A stretch of 34,115 nt of DNA from NCBI GenBank assembly GCA_022820485.1, contig JAJEFJ010000047.1, positions 1 through 34,115 on the forward strand. The letters are read 5' to 3'. Shown here piece after piece: positions 7,978 through 15,154 of the stretch. The translations under genes were made by a program, and so were the position numbers. The stretch is from Candidatus Latescibacterota bacterium. Lineage in GTDB: Bacteria; Latescibacterota; UBA2968; UBA8231. The stretch's first letter is position 1, and every line of letters begins with the position of its first letter. The notes below the pieces were generated by a model, which searched no databases, was not told where the DNA came from, and was given only the letters and a program-made list of their open reading frames with translations.

Positions 7978-9236
7978 GTCCACGCAAGCGCAAAAAGCGG
8001 ATACAAAAGAATGCGCCGCACAAATCCGGCAAGCGCAAGAAAAACACACAGGGCAAACAGCAGAACCCTCCTTCGCAACCTATCGCCGCAATCCACAAAC
8101 AGGCGAACGCACAAAACACCCAGCAAAACCAAACGGTCAACACATCCGCTGTAGTAAGCTTGGAGCCGCTCGCGCCCATTATTATCGGCTCTGGTCGTCC
8201 CTTTGGGCAGTCCGTTGCCAACTCGGCACTGTTTCCGCCTCCCTCAACCGTGGCCGGATGTCTGCGGACAGCTTGGGCAAGAGCAACAGGTACGCCCTTC
8301 GGGCCAGATCTTGCAGAAATATCGGTTGATGGTCCGCTGTTGCTCAATTGCGCCAATCAGGTTTTGGTGCCAAAGCCGGCCGACGCCTTGTATTTTGGCC
8401 ATGGCTGTGCGGCGGCTTGCGTACGTGCCGAGCCGAGCCCATTCAATGTTGGCGATGCGGATCTGCCTGATGATCTGCTGCCCGTGCAGTTGACCGAGGA
8501 GATTAAAGGTAAGCCCGGCGACGGTCCGGCTTGGTGGTCGTGGAACGATCTAAAGGCATTCCGCGAAGGCGAAAAAGTTGATCATGTCGATCTACGTAAA
8601 AACGGCTGGACGCCGCCAGCGGGAGATCGCCGTACTCATGTGGCGATCTCCCGACTTACTGGGGCCGCAGATGCAGGGAAACTTTTCCAGACCGAGGGCA
8701 TGGATTTCGCCGCACGAGCCGGTGACGATTCGGTTGTGGGTACGCGGCTCCTCGTGCGCTTTGAAAAGGAATTGGGCGAAACGCTGGTTCACCTCGGCGG
8801 CGAGCGTCGCCTAGCGGCCTTGCACCCAGAGGAAAAGACAACATGGCCCGAGCCGCCAGCGGGTTGGTTGGATCAGATCCGAAAAGCCGGCGGCCTTTGC
8901 CTGACGCTGCTAACGCCGGGAATTTTCTCGGCTGGCTATCGGCCGGGTTGGGTCAATAAAAAGTTGATCGGCAGTCCGCCTGCCGCGCCTGGGCTGACAC
9001 TACAGCTATGTGCGGTAGCAATAGACCGCTGGCAGCCCCACTCTGGCTGGGACCTCGACAAGCAACAGCCTCGCCCCACCCGCAAGCTAGCCGATGCTGG
9101 CACGACCTACTGGTTTCGCATTGTCGATGGCGATGGCGATCTCGACGCACTGTGGCTGACCAATGTCAGCGACCTTGACCAAGACCGACGCGATGGTTTT
9201 GGCCTCGCCTTGCCAAGCCCATGGAAGCCAATATAA
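7974..9236 (+). CDS. cmr3: Type III-B RAMP protein Cmr3
   Basis: The 420-aa protein is recognised as Cmr3 by the N-terminal RAMP segment LEPLAPIIIGSGRPFG (about residues 62-77), followed by ALFPPPSTVAGCLRTAW and a C-terminal glycine-rich DGFGLALPSPW. Cmr3 binds the crRNA 5' tag together with Cas10. The first 55 or so residues are a lysine- and glutamine-rich, low-complexity extension (SPRKRKKRIQKNA...), unusual for the family and probably disordered or RNA-binding. The start overlaps the cas10 stop as ATGA, arguing for translational coupling. An internal start near residue 50 would also give a family-sized protein, so the N-terminal extension is the less certain part. Confidence 0.92.
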   Translation: MSPRKRKKRIQKNAPHKSGKRKKNTQGKQQNPPSQPIAAIHKQANAQNTQQNQTVNTSAVVSLEPLAPIIIGSGRPFGQSVANSALFPPPSTVAGCLRTAWARATGTPFGPDLAEISVDGPLLLNCANQVLVPKPADALYFGHGCAAACVRAEPSPFNVGDADLPDDLLPVQLTEEIKGKPGDGPAWWSWNDLKAFREGEKVDHVDLRKNGWTPPAGDRRTHVAISRLTGAADAGKLFQTEGMDFAARAGDDSVVGTRLLVRFEKELGETLVHLGGERRLAALHPEEKTTWPEPPAGWLDQIRKAGGLCLTLLTPGIFSAGYRPGWVNKKLIGSPPAAPGLTLQLCAVAIDRWQPHSGWDLDKQQPRPTRKLADAGTTYWFRIVDGDGDLDALWLTNVSDLDQDRRDGFGLALPSPWKPI

Positions 9237-9272
9237 CCGCGTTGCATAGCTTCTTTTGAAAGGACGATTTTC

Positions 9273-10115
9273 ATGCAGCCAAAACTTTTTCATCTTCACG
9301 CTCTCTCTGCATTACACTGCGGAACCGGCCAATCTGCGGGCGTAGTGGACCTGCCTATCGCTCGTGCGCGGGCAACACAGCTACCCATCGTGCCGGGCTC
9401 GGCGCTGCGCGGCGTATTGCGCGAGCACACTACCGCGAAGGACGAACAAACAGCAAGGACGTTATTCGGTATGAGCGACAAGGTTGGAGCCTTAGCAGTC
9501 GGCGATGCACATCTGCTAATTTTGCCGGTGCGCTGCTTGGCTGGTATCGTCAGTTATGTTACCTCGCCGTTTATTCTACGCCGCTATGTACGCGATCTAG
9601 AGCGCACAGGCGTCACCCTAAAATTGCCGGACGCTCTTGCCGAAGATGCAGCAAAGGTGACGGCTGAATCCGTCAACCGCATTGATCAAACGCTCGTACT
9701 TGAGGACCTCGACTTACAGGCAGATGAAGATGATTCGCTAGATCCGTGTGCAAACCATATCGCACAGGCAGTGCATCCCCACGACCCCGATACGCAAAAT
9801 GACTTTATCAAGCGGTTTGCGCTGCTGCCCGATAAAGTTATGGGCTTTCTCGCCGAAACTGCTACCGAGGTTCGCGCCCGCATCGTCCTTAATCAAAACA
9901 CCGGCACTGTCCGCAAGGGGGGACTCTGGAACGAGGAAAATCTGCCTGCTGAAGCTGTGCTGTGGGGTATTTTCGCGCTCTCGGAATCCAACAATAAGCA
10001 GAACCCGCACTCAGCGGGAAACTCATTCCAAAATGCCTTTCCCGATGCTGAGACACTATTGCAACTCGGTGGCAACGCCGGAGTAGGCAGCGGATTAGTC
10101 CGCTTTCTGCACTAA
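9273..10115 (+). CDS. cmr4: Type III-B backbone RNase subunit Cmr4
   Basis: The 280-aa Cas7-family subunit carries the Cmr4 hallmark LHCGTGQSAGVVDLPIAR, with Asp26 at the position of the catalytic aspartate known to cleave target RNA every six nucleotides in Cmr complexes. PIVPGSALRGVLRE follows (about residues 37-50), and the C-terminal GGNAGVGSGLVRF is the conserved RAMP glycine loop. Several copies line the crRNA in the complex. AAAGGA lies about nine bases before the ATG. It is separated from cmr3 by 36 nt and from cmr5 by 24 nt, in the same operon. All key residues look intact, so target RNA cleavage is expected. Confidence 0.95.
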   Translation: MQPKLFHLHALSALHCGTGQSAGVVDLPIARARATQLPIVPGSALRGVLREHTTAKDEQTARTLFGMSDKVGALAVGDAHLLILPVRCLAGIVSYVTSPFILRRYVRDLERTGVTLKLPDALAEDAAKVTAESVNRIDQTLVLEDLDLQADEDDSLDPCANHIAQAVHPHDPDTQNDFIKRFALLPDKVMGFLAETATEVRARIVLNQNTGTVRKGGLWNEENLPAEAVLWGIFALSESNNKQNPHSAGNSFQNAFPDAETLLQLGGNAGVGSGLVRFLH

Positions 10116-10139
10116 TGAGCCAACAGAGGAGGGATCGGC

Positions 10140-10580
10140 ATGAATATCCGTACTCACACCGTTGCTAAAGAGGCTTATGCCCGCGTTGACGCACACCGCA
10201 ACGACGAAAAGAACAAGAAAAAGAAGTATGGCGCACTGGCACATAAGCTGCCGAGCATGATTCTTGCCAACGGCCTTGCCCAAGCTACTGGCTTCCTGCT
10301 TGCCAAAGGTAAATCCGAGCATATTGACCTGCTCAAAGATCTGAATGCCGTGCTGTGCGTCGCGGGGACCACCAACACATCCGATGGTACAGAACTTCAC
10401 CAAGCAGTCATTAAGAGCGACCTCAACCAGACTATGCTTCTCACGCGCCACTCCTTAGAGGCAAGCGGCTGGTTGAAACGCTATGTACAAGGTGTGTTGG
10501 GTGTAGATGCTACCGGCGAGGACACTGCCGAAGACGGCCAGAGGGAGACGAGTGATGACAACGAAGTTGATGAGAGATAG
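10140..10580 (+). CDS. cmr5: Type III-B small subunit Cmr5
   Basis: This small, helical, lysine-rich protein (146 aa) lies exactly where Cmr5 is expected, between cmr4 and cmr6. Residues 1-70 (HTVAKEAYARVDAH..., KKKYGALAHKLPSMILANGLAQATGFLLAK) match the Cmr5 pattern of helices ending in a short-chain hydrophobic face. Cmr5 forms the minor filament, the Cas11-like part of the complex that helps bind target RNA. GGAGG seven to eight bases before the ATG supports the start. Its 3' end overlaps cmr6 by 26 nt. The last 25 residues are acidic (GEDTAEDGQRETSDDNEVDE) and probably disordered. Confidence 0.9.
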   Translation: MNIRTHTVAKEAYARVDAHRNDEKNKKKKYGALAHKLPSMILANGLAQATGFLLAKGKSEHIDLLKDLNAVLCVAGTTNTSDGTELHQAVIKSDLNQTMLLTRHSLEASGWLKRYVQGVLGVDATGEDTAEDGQRETSDDNEVDER

Positions 10581-11745
10581 CCTACGCCCTCTGTACAGAG
10601 TGAAGCAAGATGCTCATCTAGGCCTACTGCTGCAACGCGGTCTGACTGAGCACGATGAGGGGAACCAAACGGCAAAAACGAAACACATTGAGCGTGTGTG
10701 TCAGAGCACGGCCGGTGAATTCTACAAGCGTACATATAATCGGTGGAAACAAGCCACGGCTGATATAAATCGCTTTAGGCGCGTATTTCTGAAGCTCGAG
10801 ACCCGGCTGTTTATTGGACTGACCGGCGGCGGTATGTTGGAAACGGGCTGCGCCATCAGCCACAGCCACGGCATGCCTTATATCCCAGGGTCGAGTGTCA
10901 AGGGCGTCGTCAATGCCTTCGTACGCGAACGGCTTGGCACGGGAGGCGATGATATCCGTGAAGAGCTATTCGGCGCACCGGCCACCAAGGATCAACCAGC
11001 AGGACTATCAGGGCTAATCACCTTTCACGACGCTTGGTGGATACCCGGTTCGGCCCACTGTCCGTTGGTACAGGAGGTTGTAACCTCTCACCACCTAGAG
11101 TACTACGGTACAGAGGGTGCAACGCTGGCCACCGACTTCGACAGTCCGGTCCCGAATGCCCAAGTTGCGGTACAGGGCGATTTTCTGTTCGTGCTCGAAG
11201 GGCCGCTCGCTTGGCTGGAACTGGCAGAGGAAATGCTGACTGACGCATTGAGTACGCACGGGGTTGGAGCCAAGACGAGGGCTGGGTACGGTCTGTTCAG
11301 GGAAGACGCCGAAAGACGAGAACAGGAAGAAAAAGAAAGACGAGAACAGGAAAAAGCTGAAAAAGAAGCGCAAAAAGAAGCAGAGGAGCGCAGAAGAAAA
11401 GAAGAGGAACGCCAGCGACGGGAAAAATTATCAGAAGGAGGCCGGTGGATCGAGGATCTCGCGCATCAGCTCGAAAGGTTCAAGGCGGAAGGCGATCAAC
11501 ATAGAAGGATAGGGATTCGTAGGCAGGTCGTGGAAGCAGCGAATCGGCTGACTGGAGGCCATTTTCAGTGGACTGACGCTGAGGAAAGAGAAACCGCCGC
11601 CAAAGCGCTTGAGGAATGCTACGATGTAATCGGTTGGCATGATCCCGGAAGGAACAGGAGGCAACGAGAGAGACAAGAAAAAAAGCGGCGGGCCGACATC
11701 GAGAAAATTCGCCAAGGAGATGAACAAAGCTCGCGCCCGGCTTGA
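10555..11745 (+). CDS. cmr6: Type III-B RAMP protein Cmr6 with long coiled-coil C-terminal extension
   Basis: The body (about residues 1-247) is a standard Cmr6: N-terminal NLGLLLQ-like HLGLLLQRGL, the RAMP segment LFIGLTGGGMLETG, then YIPGSSVKGVVNAFV and the C-terminal GAKTRAGYGLF loop. The family normally stops about there. Here a highly charged Arg/Glu/Lys heptad-like helix follows (about 248-291, encoded by purine-rich DNA with an 18-nt direct repeat at 11311 and 11335). A small apparently globular part (about 292-365) and a basic tail come after it. The frame extends upstream to an ATG at 10507, but the ATG at 10555 with GGGAG before it gives a normal N-terminus. It overlaps cmr5 by 26 nt. 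The extension may contact another effector or nucleic acid; that is inference. Confidence 0.92.
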   Translation: MTTKLMRDSLRPLYRVKQDAHLGLLLQRGLTEHDEGNQTAKTKHIERVCQSTAGEFYKRTYNRWKQATADINRFRRVFLKLETRLFIGLTGGGMLETGCAISHSHGMPYIPGSSVKGVVNAFVRERLGTGGDDIREELFGAPATKDQPAGLSGLITFHDAWWIPGSAHCPLVQEVVTSHHLEYYGTEGATLATDFDSPVPNAQVAVQGDFLFVLEGPLAWLELAEEMLTDALSTHGVGAKTRAGYGLFREDAERREQEEKERREQEKAEKEAQKEAEERRRKEEERQRREKLSEGGRWIEDLAHQLERFKAEGDQHRRIGIRRQVVEAANRLTGGHFQWTDAEERETAAKALEECYDVIGWHDPGRNRRQRERQEKKRRADIEKIRQGDEQSSRPA

Positions 11746-11784
11746 AGAATACCGCGTCATGCACGTCAAGCATAGGAATCCTCC

Positions 11785-12981
11785 ATGACCCATGCGCTGA
11801 TCACTTTCTTAGGCCGAACTCCTCGTGACCCCCAAACCCAAGGATACCGAGAAACCACCTATCAATTTCCCGACGAGACTTCGGAGAAGACTGCGGTATT
11901 AGGGTGGAACTTGGCGCAACGATTGAGACCCAACCGCGTGATCATCCTCGGAACCAGTGGCAGCATGTGGGATTTCTTGGCCGAGTCTGCCGGGATCGAG
12001 AAGACGGAATCCCTGTTAGACATCTGGGAAGATCTCACTCAAGCAGTAGAAGACCAAACGGTTTCAGACGAGCTTCTCCAAAGAATCAAACTCTTGATTA
12101 CGAGTCATCTCAACATCGAAACCCAGCTCTGCCTCATACCCAAGGGACTCACGGAAGCAGAACAGCTCAATGTCTTGGACATCATGGCGGAGGCAACCGA
12201 GGGCGTCGATGAGCTTTCCTTGGACGTTTCTCACGCCTTTCGCCATCTGCCGATGATTGCGATAGTGGCAGCTAGCTATCTCCAATCAATTCGGAATATT
12301 AAGTTGAAATCACTCTGGTATGGCTTTTACGACCCAGACACCCATACCGGAACGGTGTATGATCTTAAGGGGCTGTTGCATCTATTCGAATGGATTCGGG
12401 CTTTGAGCCAATTTGAACATACCGGCGACTACGGAGTTCTCGCAGATTTACTGCAAAGGGCGAACTCCTGTTTAGGGGGCCCTACGCGCAAGGCCGCCTT
12501 TTTTGAACGAACCACTCGCGAATCTCTCGCCAAAAATGAGATCCATCAAATCGTCACTGCCCTTGAAGCCACCCCCCTCGCCGGTGTTGCCAGCCTGTTT
12601 CAACCAGCCCTTCAAGACCGCTTGAAGTGGAACGAAAATAAGACGCCACAACGCCGGCAGAAGCAGCTCGCCATGGATTATCTAGAAAGACGCGACTATC
12701 TCCGAGCTGCGCTTTACGCACAGGAAGCCTTTGTGACCTTTCGTGTCTCCTTAGAGAAAAAGAATCCCGCGTTGTACGATGATCGTAAAACAGCAAGAGA
12801 GAATTACGAAAAAATAGCAAGAAAGAATTACAAAAAGGACAGACTGCCGAAATTGTACTGGAATCTTCGAGAGCTTCGCAACGCTCTGGCTCATGGCACG
12901 GAGACGGAGAAGGCTAAGAAGATGATGAAGGACGAAAACACACTGCGAGAACAGATCGAGCAATTTCTCAAGAGCTGGTAA
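11785..12981 (+). CDS. csx2: CARF-HEPN effector of the Csx2/TM1812 (TIGR02221) family
   Basis: The 398-aa protein starts with ALITFLGR (residues 4-11), then RVIILGTSGSMW (about 51-62) and LDVSHAFRHLPM (about 147-158). These are the conserved ligand-binding elements of the TM1812/Csx2 branch of CARF proteins. The C-terminal helical domain has the HEPN RNase motif R365-N-A-L-A-H370. Such proteins are cOA-activated RNases. It is the last gene of the Cmr operon, 39 nt after cmr6, with AGGA before the ATG. Its CARF differs from that of the TIGR02710-like protein at 3606, so the two may read different cOA species or act at different strengths. No terminator is obvious after it. Confidence 0.9.
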   Translation: MTHALITFLGRTPRDPQTQGYRETTYQFPDETSEKTAVLGWNLAQRLRPNRVIILGTSGSMWDFLAESAGIEKTESLLDIWEDLTQAVEDQTVSDELLQRIKLLITSHLNIETQLCLIPKGLTEAEQLNVLDIMAEATEGVDELSLDVSHAFRHLPMIAIVAASYLQSIRNIKLKSLWYGFYDPDTHTGTVYDLKGLLHLFEWIRALSQFEHTGDYGVLADLLQRANSCLGGPTRKAAFFERTTRESLAKNEIHQIVTALEATPLAGVASLFQPALQDRLKWNENKTPQRRQKQLAMDYLERRDYLRAALYAQEAFVTFRVSLEKKNPALYDDRKTARENYEKIARKNYKKDRLPKLYWNLRELRNALAHGTETEKAKKMMKDENTLREQIEQFLKSW

Positions 12982-13171
12982 GAACTGGTCTTTTACAGAA
13001 GGGTAATTTCCGGCTGATCAGTCAAGGCTTTAGGCAGTGCGCCGACTTGACGGGCACCTCCGTAAGTTCGACACAAATGCGTCTTTCAGAAAATGATGCC
13101 AAAACCATACCCGCGATAGGATTCATGCAACAGGGCCGATACTTTCAAAAAAGAGAAAGCACCATGCGTCC

Positions 13172-13417
13172 ATGAACAAACGCAAACTACCCATCGGCAT
13201 TCAGACCTTCCGCAAAATTCGGCAAGAGGACTACTACTACGTCGATAAAACTGCCTACATCCGCCGGCTGCTCGACGAGGGTACGCACTACTTCCTGTCG
13301 CGCCCACGGCGCTACGCGGACAAGTATCGCGCCTTGGGGCAGCCGATTTACCTGATCGCCGTCGAGTTCAGCAAGGACACCCGCAACCTAGCGGCGTTCG
13401 AGGTGGAACGAGTCTGA
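13172..13417 (+). pseudogene. Internally deleted AAA-ATPase-like / DUF1703 protein
   Basis: The 81-aa frame joins the two ends of a much longer family. Residues 1-48 (LPIGIQTFRKIRQEDYYYVDKT...YFLSRPRR) are the N-terminus of AAA-ATPase-like proteins (PF09820), just before the Walker A region. Residues 49-81 (YADKYRALGQPIYLIAVEFSKDTRNLAAFEVE) are the very C-terminus of the same family, after its PD-(D/E)XK-like DUF1703 domain. The roughly 400 residues between, including Walker A, Walker B and the nuclease core, are missing, and the junction is in frame. It can be neither ATPase nor nuclease. It sits between the cas operon and the convergent membrane CARF gene and marks past rearrangement there. 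Confidence 0.85.
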
Positions 13418-13467
13418 CAGGCCATTCAGACCGCAGTGCTGACGAGGGATACGAACAAGAAGGAACG

Positions 13468-14325
13468 TCACTCTTCGTGCGGCAGGTAGGCGACATCATA
13501 GGCATGGACCTCGCGCGGAGGGTTGGTTTGAACGTACTGAAACGTAACCCTCGTGTTCAGGGTGGTGCTGGCTGCCGCGATGCTGGCCATGGAGGTTCCC
13601 CCGGTTACGTCGATGACGATGTCCTTGTCAGTGAGTTTCACCTTACCCTTACCCTCCTTTTTCTGTTCGTCTATTATCTTTTGAATATGCTGGACTACTG
13701 CGTCGAAATCATTGAAGTCAACACCCGACTCATCTTTTGTGATCATTACACCGGGAAGGTACCTCTCCAGCCATTTTTCGCATGAATCGAGGTGTTCAAG
13801 GGAGCCGCCGTCGCCGGTTGACCCAATCAGGTGCAGGCGGAGAAGCTGCTTTTCCGGATCGACAATGTGTGGCTGGATGGCTCGAATCTGCTGCTGCCAA
13901 TTCCATCGGCGGGAAGGTTTTTCCTGCAAAAGTTTATCCAATTTATCGAGATCTTGATCGAGACAGTCGCTCAGTTGTATCTTTGTTCCATCCGGAAAGT
14001 GAAGCATTCTTGAATCGTCTAGCCGAGTCCTAGGAGTAGGCGTCGATACGATCAAAATAAGGCTCTTGTGGGGATCGCACTTATGCCGGGACAGGCTTTG
14101 GATATTTGCAAAGGCATGCCTCCGTCGGTACAGTCCGTACGAAGAGGCCAGAAAGACGACGAAGGCCATCGACAATCCCCATGCCCGGTTGGCGAAAAAG
14201 TCGGACCAGTCCGAGAATAGGACTTCCCCTTTGACTCCGTCGGCTATCCAGCTCCCACTGACCAGCACAAATAGCGCCAGAACGACAGCGAGGATTCTTT
14301 GCGCTTTGTTGGATATGCGATTCAT
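13468..14325 (-). CDS. Two-helix membrane protein with C-terminal CARF-like domain
   Basis: The 285-aa protein has two predicted transmembrane helices (about residues 11-30 and 48-66) joined by a short loop, then RRR at the cytoplasmic side. A soluble domain of about 200 residues follows. That domain has a first strand SLILIVSTPTP (about 88-98), a second HLIGSTGDGG, and near the end IVIDVTGGTSMASIAAAS with DVTGGT at 239-244. This is the same DxTGGT pocket motif seen in the CARF domain of the protein at 3606. Membrane-anchored CARF proteins such as Cam1 are known cOA-gated effectors of type III systems. This one is longer than Cam1 and has two helices. It lies on the strand opposite to the cmr operon. 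An AGGAG abuts the ATG unusually closely. CARF assignment is moderately sure, function inferred. Confidence 0.75.
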   Translation of the reverse strand: MNRISNKAQRILAVVLALFVLVSGSWIADGVKGEVLFSDWSDFFANRAWGLSMAFVVFLASSYGLYRRRHAFANIQSLSRHKCDPHKSLILIVSTPTPRTRLDDSRMLHFPDGTKIQLSDCLDQDLDKLDKLLQEKPSRRWNWQQQIRAIQPHIVDPEKQLLRLHLIGSTGDGGSLEHLDSCEKWLERYLPGVMITKDESGVDFNDFDAVVQHIQKIIDEQKKEGKGKVKLTDKDIVIDVTGGTSMASIAAASTTLNTRVTFQYVQTNPPREVHAYDVAYLPHEE

Positions 14326-14490
14326 CTCCTTCCTGCTTCCTCCTGCTTCGGGTGAACAGACAAGGTAGATATGCTGAACGAACTGTGCAAAATTCGCTAC
14401 GAGCCGAAAGCTGAACCACTCTGATCATGGATTATTTCGAGTAATCGGCGATCACAAAAAACCTAAGCTCAAACCGCAGAGAGGATCATC
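14326..14490. promoter_or_regulatory. Divergent intergenic region between membrane CARF gene and lysozyme gene
   Basis: These 165 bp separate two divergent starts (14325 minus, 14491 plus) and must hold the promoters of both unless they are read through. AGAGAGGATCATC before 14491 gives a GAGG Shine-Dalgarno for the lysozyme gene. I see no confident -35/-10 pair or operator palindrome. Confidence 0.4.
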
Positions 14491-15054
14491 ATGAGCTTTG
14501 AACAAGCAGTAGCCAAAGTGCTGGACCACGAAGGCGGCTTCGTGGATGACCCTGCCGACCGGGGCGGCATGACCTTTATGGGCATTTCGCGCCGGTGGTT
14601 CCCCGACCAACCCCTTTGGGAGAAGATCGACTCCCTGCTAGACGAAGATCGCAACCCCAATGAGGCGATGGACGAGCTACGCCCCGACGTGAAAGACTTT
14701 TACCGGCGCGAGTTTTGGGACAAGTACGGTTGCGAAACCTTGCCCGAAAGTATCAAGGAGCGCCACTTTGATTTTACCATCAATGCCGGCGCGGGATCAT
14801 CTACCAAGATCATCCAGATCCTTGGGAATGTCTTTTGCCAAGAGGAACTGGGGGGCGTCATCGACGAGGATGGCCTTACCGGTCCCGCCACCCGGCGAGC
14901 CATCGAGGCACTGGGCAATCTCGGCGAGGACATGCAAGAAGTTCTACCGATTGCGTACCGCTCCTTGCAGGGCGTCCACTTCCTCGATATCTGCAAGAAT
15001 GATCGCAGTCAAATCCGATTCATTCGCGGCTGGCTACTCAATCGAGCTAGCTAG
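14491..15054 (+). CDS. GH108-type lysozyme (N-acetylmuramidase) with peptidoglycan-binding end
   Basis: The 187-aa protein has the GH108 signature HEGGFVDDPADRGGMTFMGIS (about residues 13-33), in which the Glu of EGG is the expected catalytic acid. A helical core contains FWDKYGCETLP and HFDFTINAGAGSSTKIIQ, and a C-terminal part (DEDGLTGPATRRAI, about 130-143) resembles the PG_binding_3 region. Such enzymes are usually phage endolysins or prophage lysozymes that cut peptidoglycan. There is no signal peptide, so it would need a holin-like pore to reach the wall. It is divergent from the membrane CARF gene and there are no other phage genes nearby. It may be a prophage relic or a captured lysis enzyme. 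Confidence 0.88.
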   Translation: MSFEQAVAKVLDHEGGFVDDPADRGGMTFMGISRRWFPDQPLWEKIDSLLDEDRNPNEAMDELRPDVKDFYRREFWDKYGCETLPESIKERHFDFTINAGAGSSTKIIQILGNVFCQEELGGVIDEDGLTGPATRRAIEALGNLGEDMQEVLPIAYRSLQGVHFLDICKNDRSQIRFIRGWLLNRAS

Positions 15055-15055
15055 C

Positions 15056-15097
15056 GCCCACCCTTCGGCTGAGCTCAGGTCGAAGCCTGCTGTGGGC
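15056..15097. repeat. REP-like compound hairpin downstream of the lysozyme gene
   Basis: The outer stem GCCCAC (15056-15061) pairs with GTGGGC (15092-15097). An inner near-palindrome at 15063-15085 runs from CTTCG through TGAGCTCA to CGAAG. There is no U-tract on either side, so it looks like a REP-type intergenic palindrome rather than a classical terminator, though it could still stabilise or end the lysozyme mRNA. Confidence 0.6.
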
Positions 15098-15154
15098 CTC
15101 GCAAAACGCAAGACAGCTTAGTTTAGCAGCAAACTAAAACAAAGGAAAACACCC

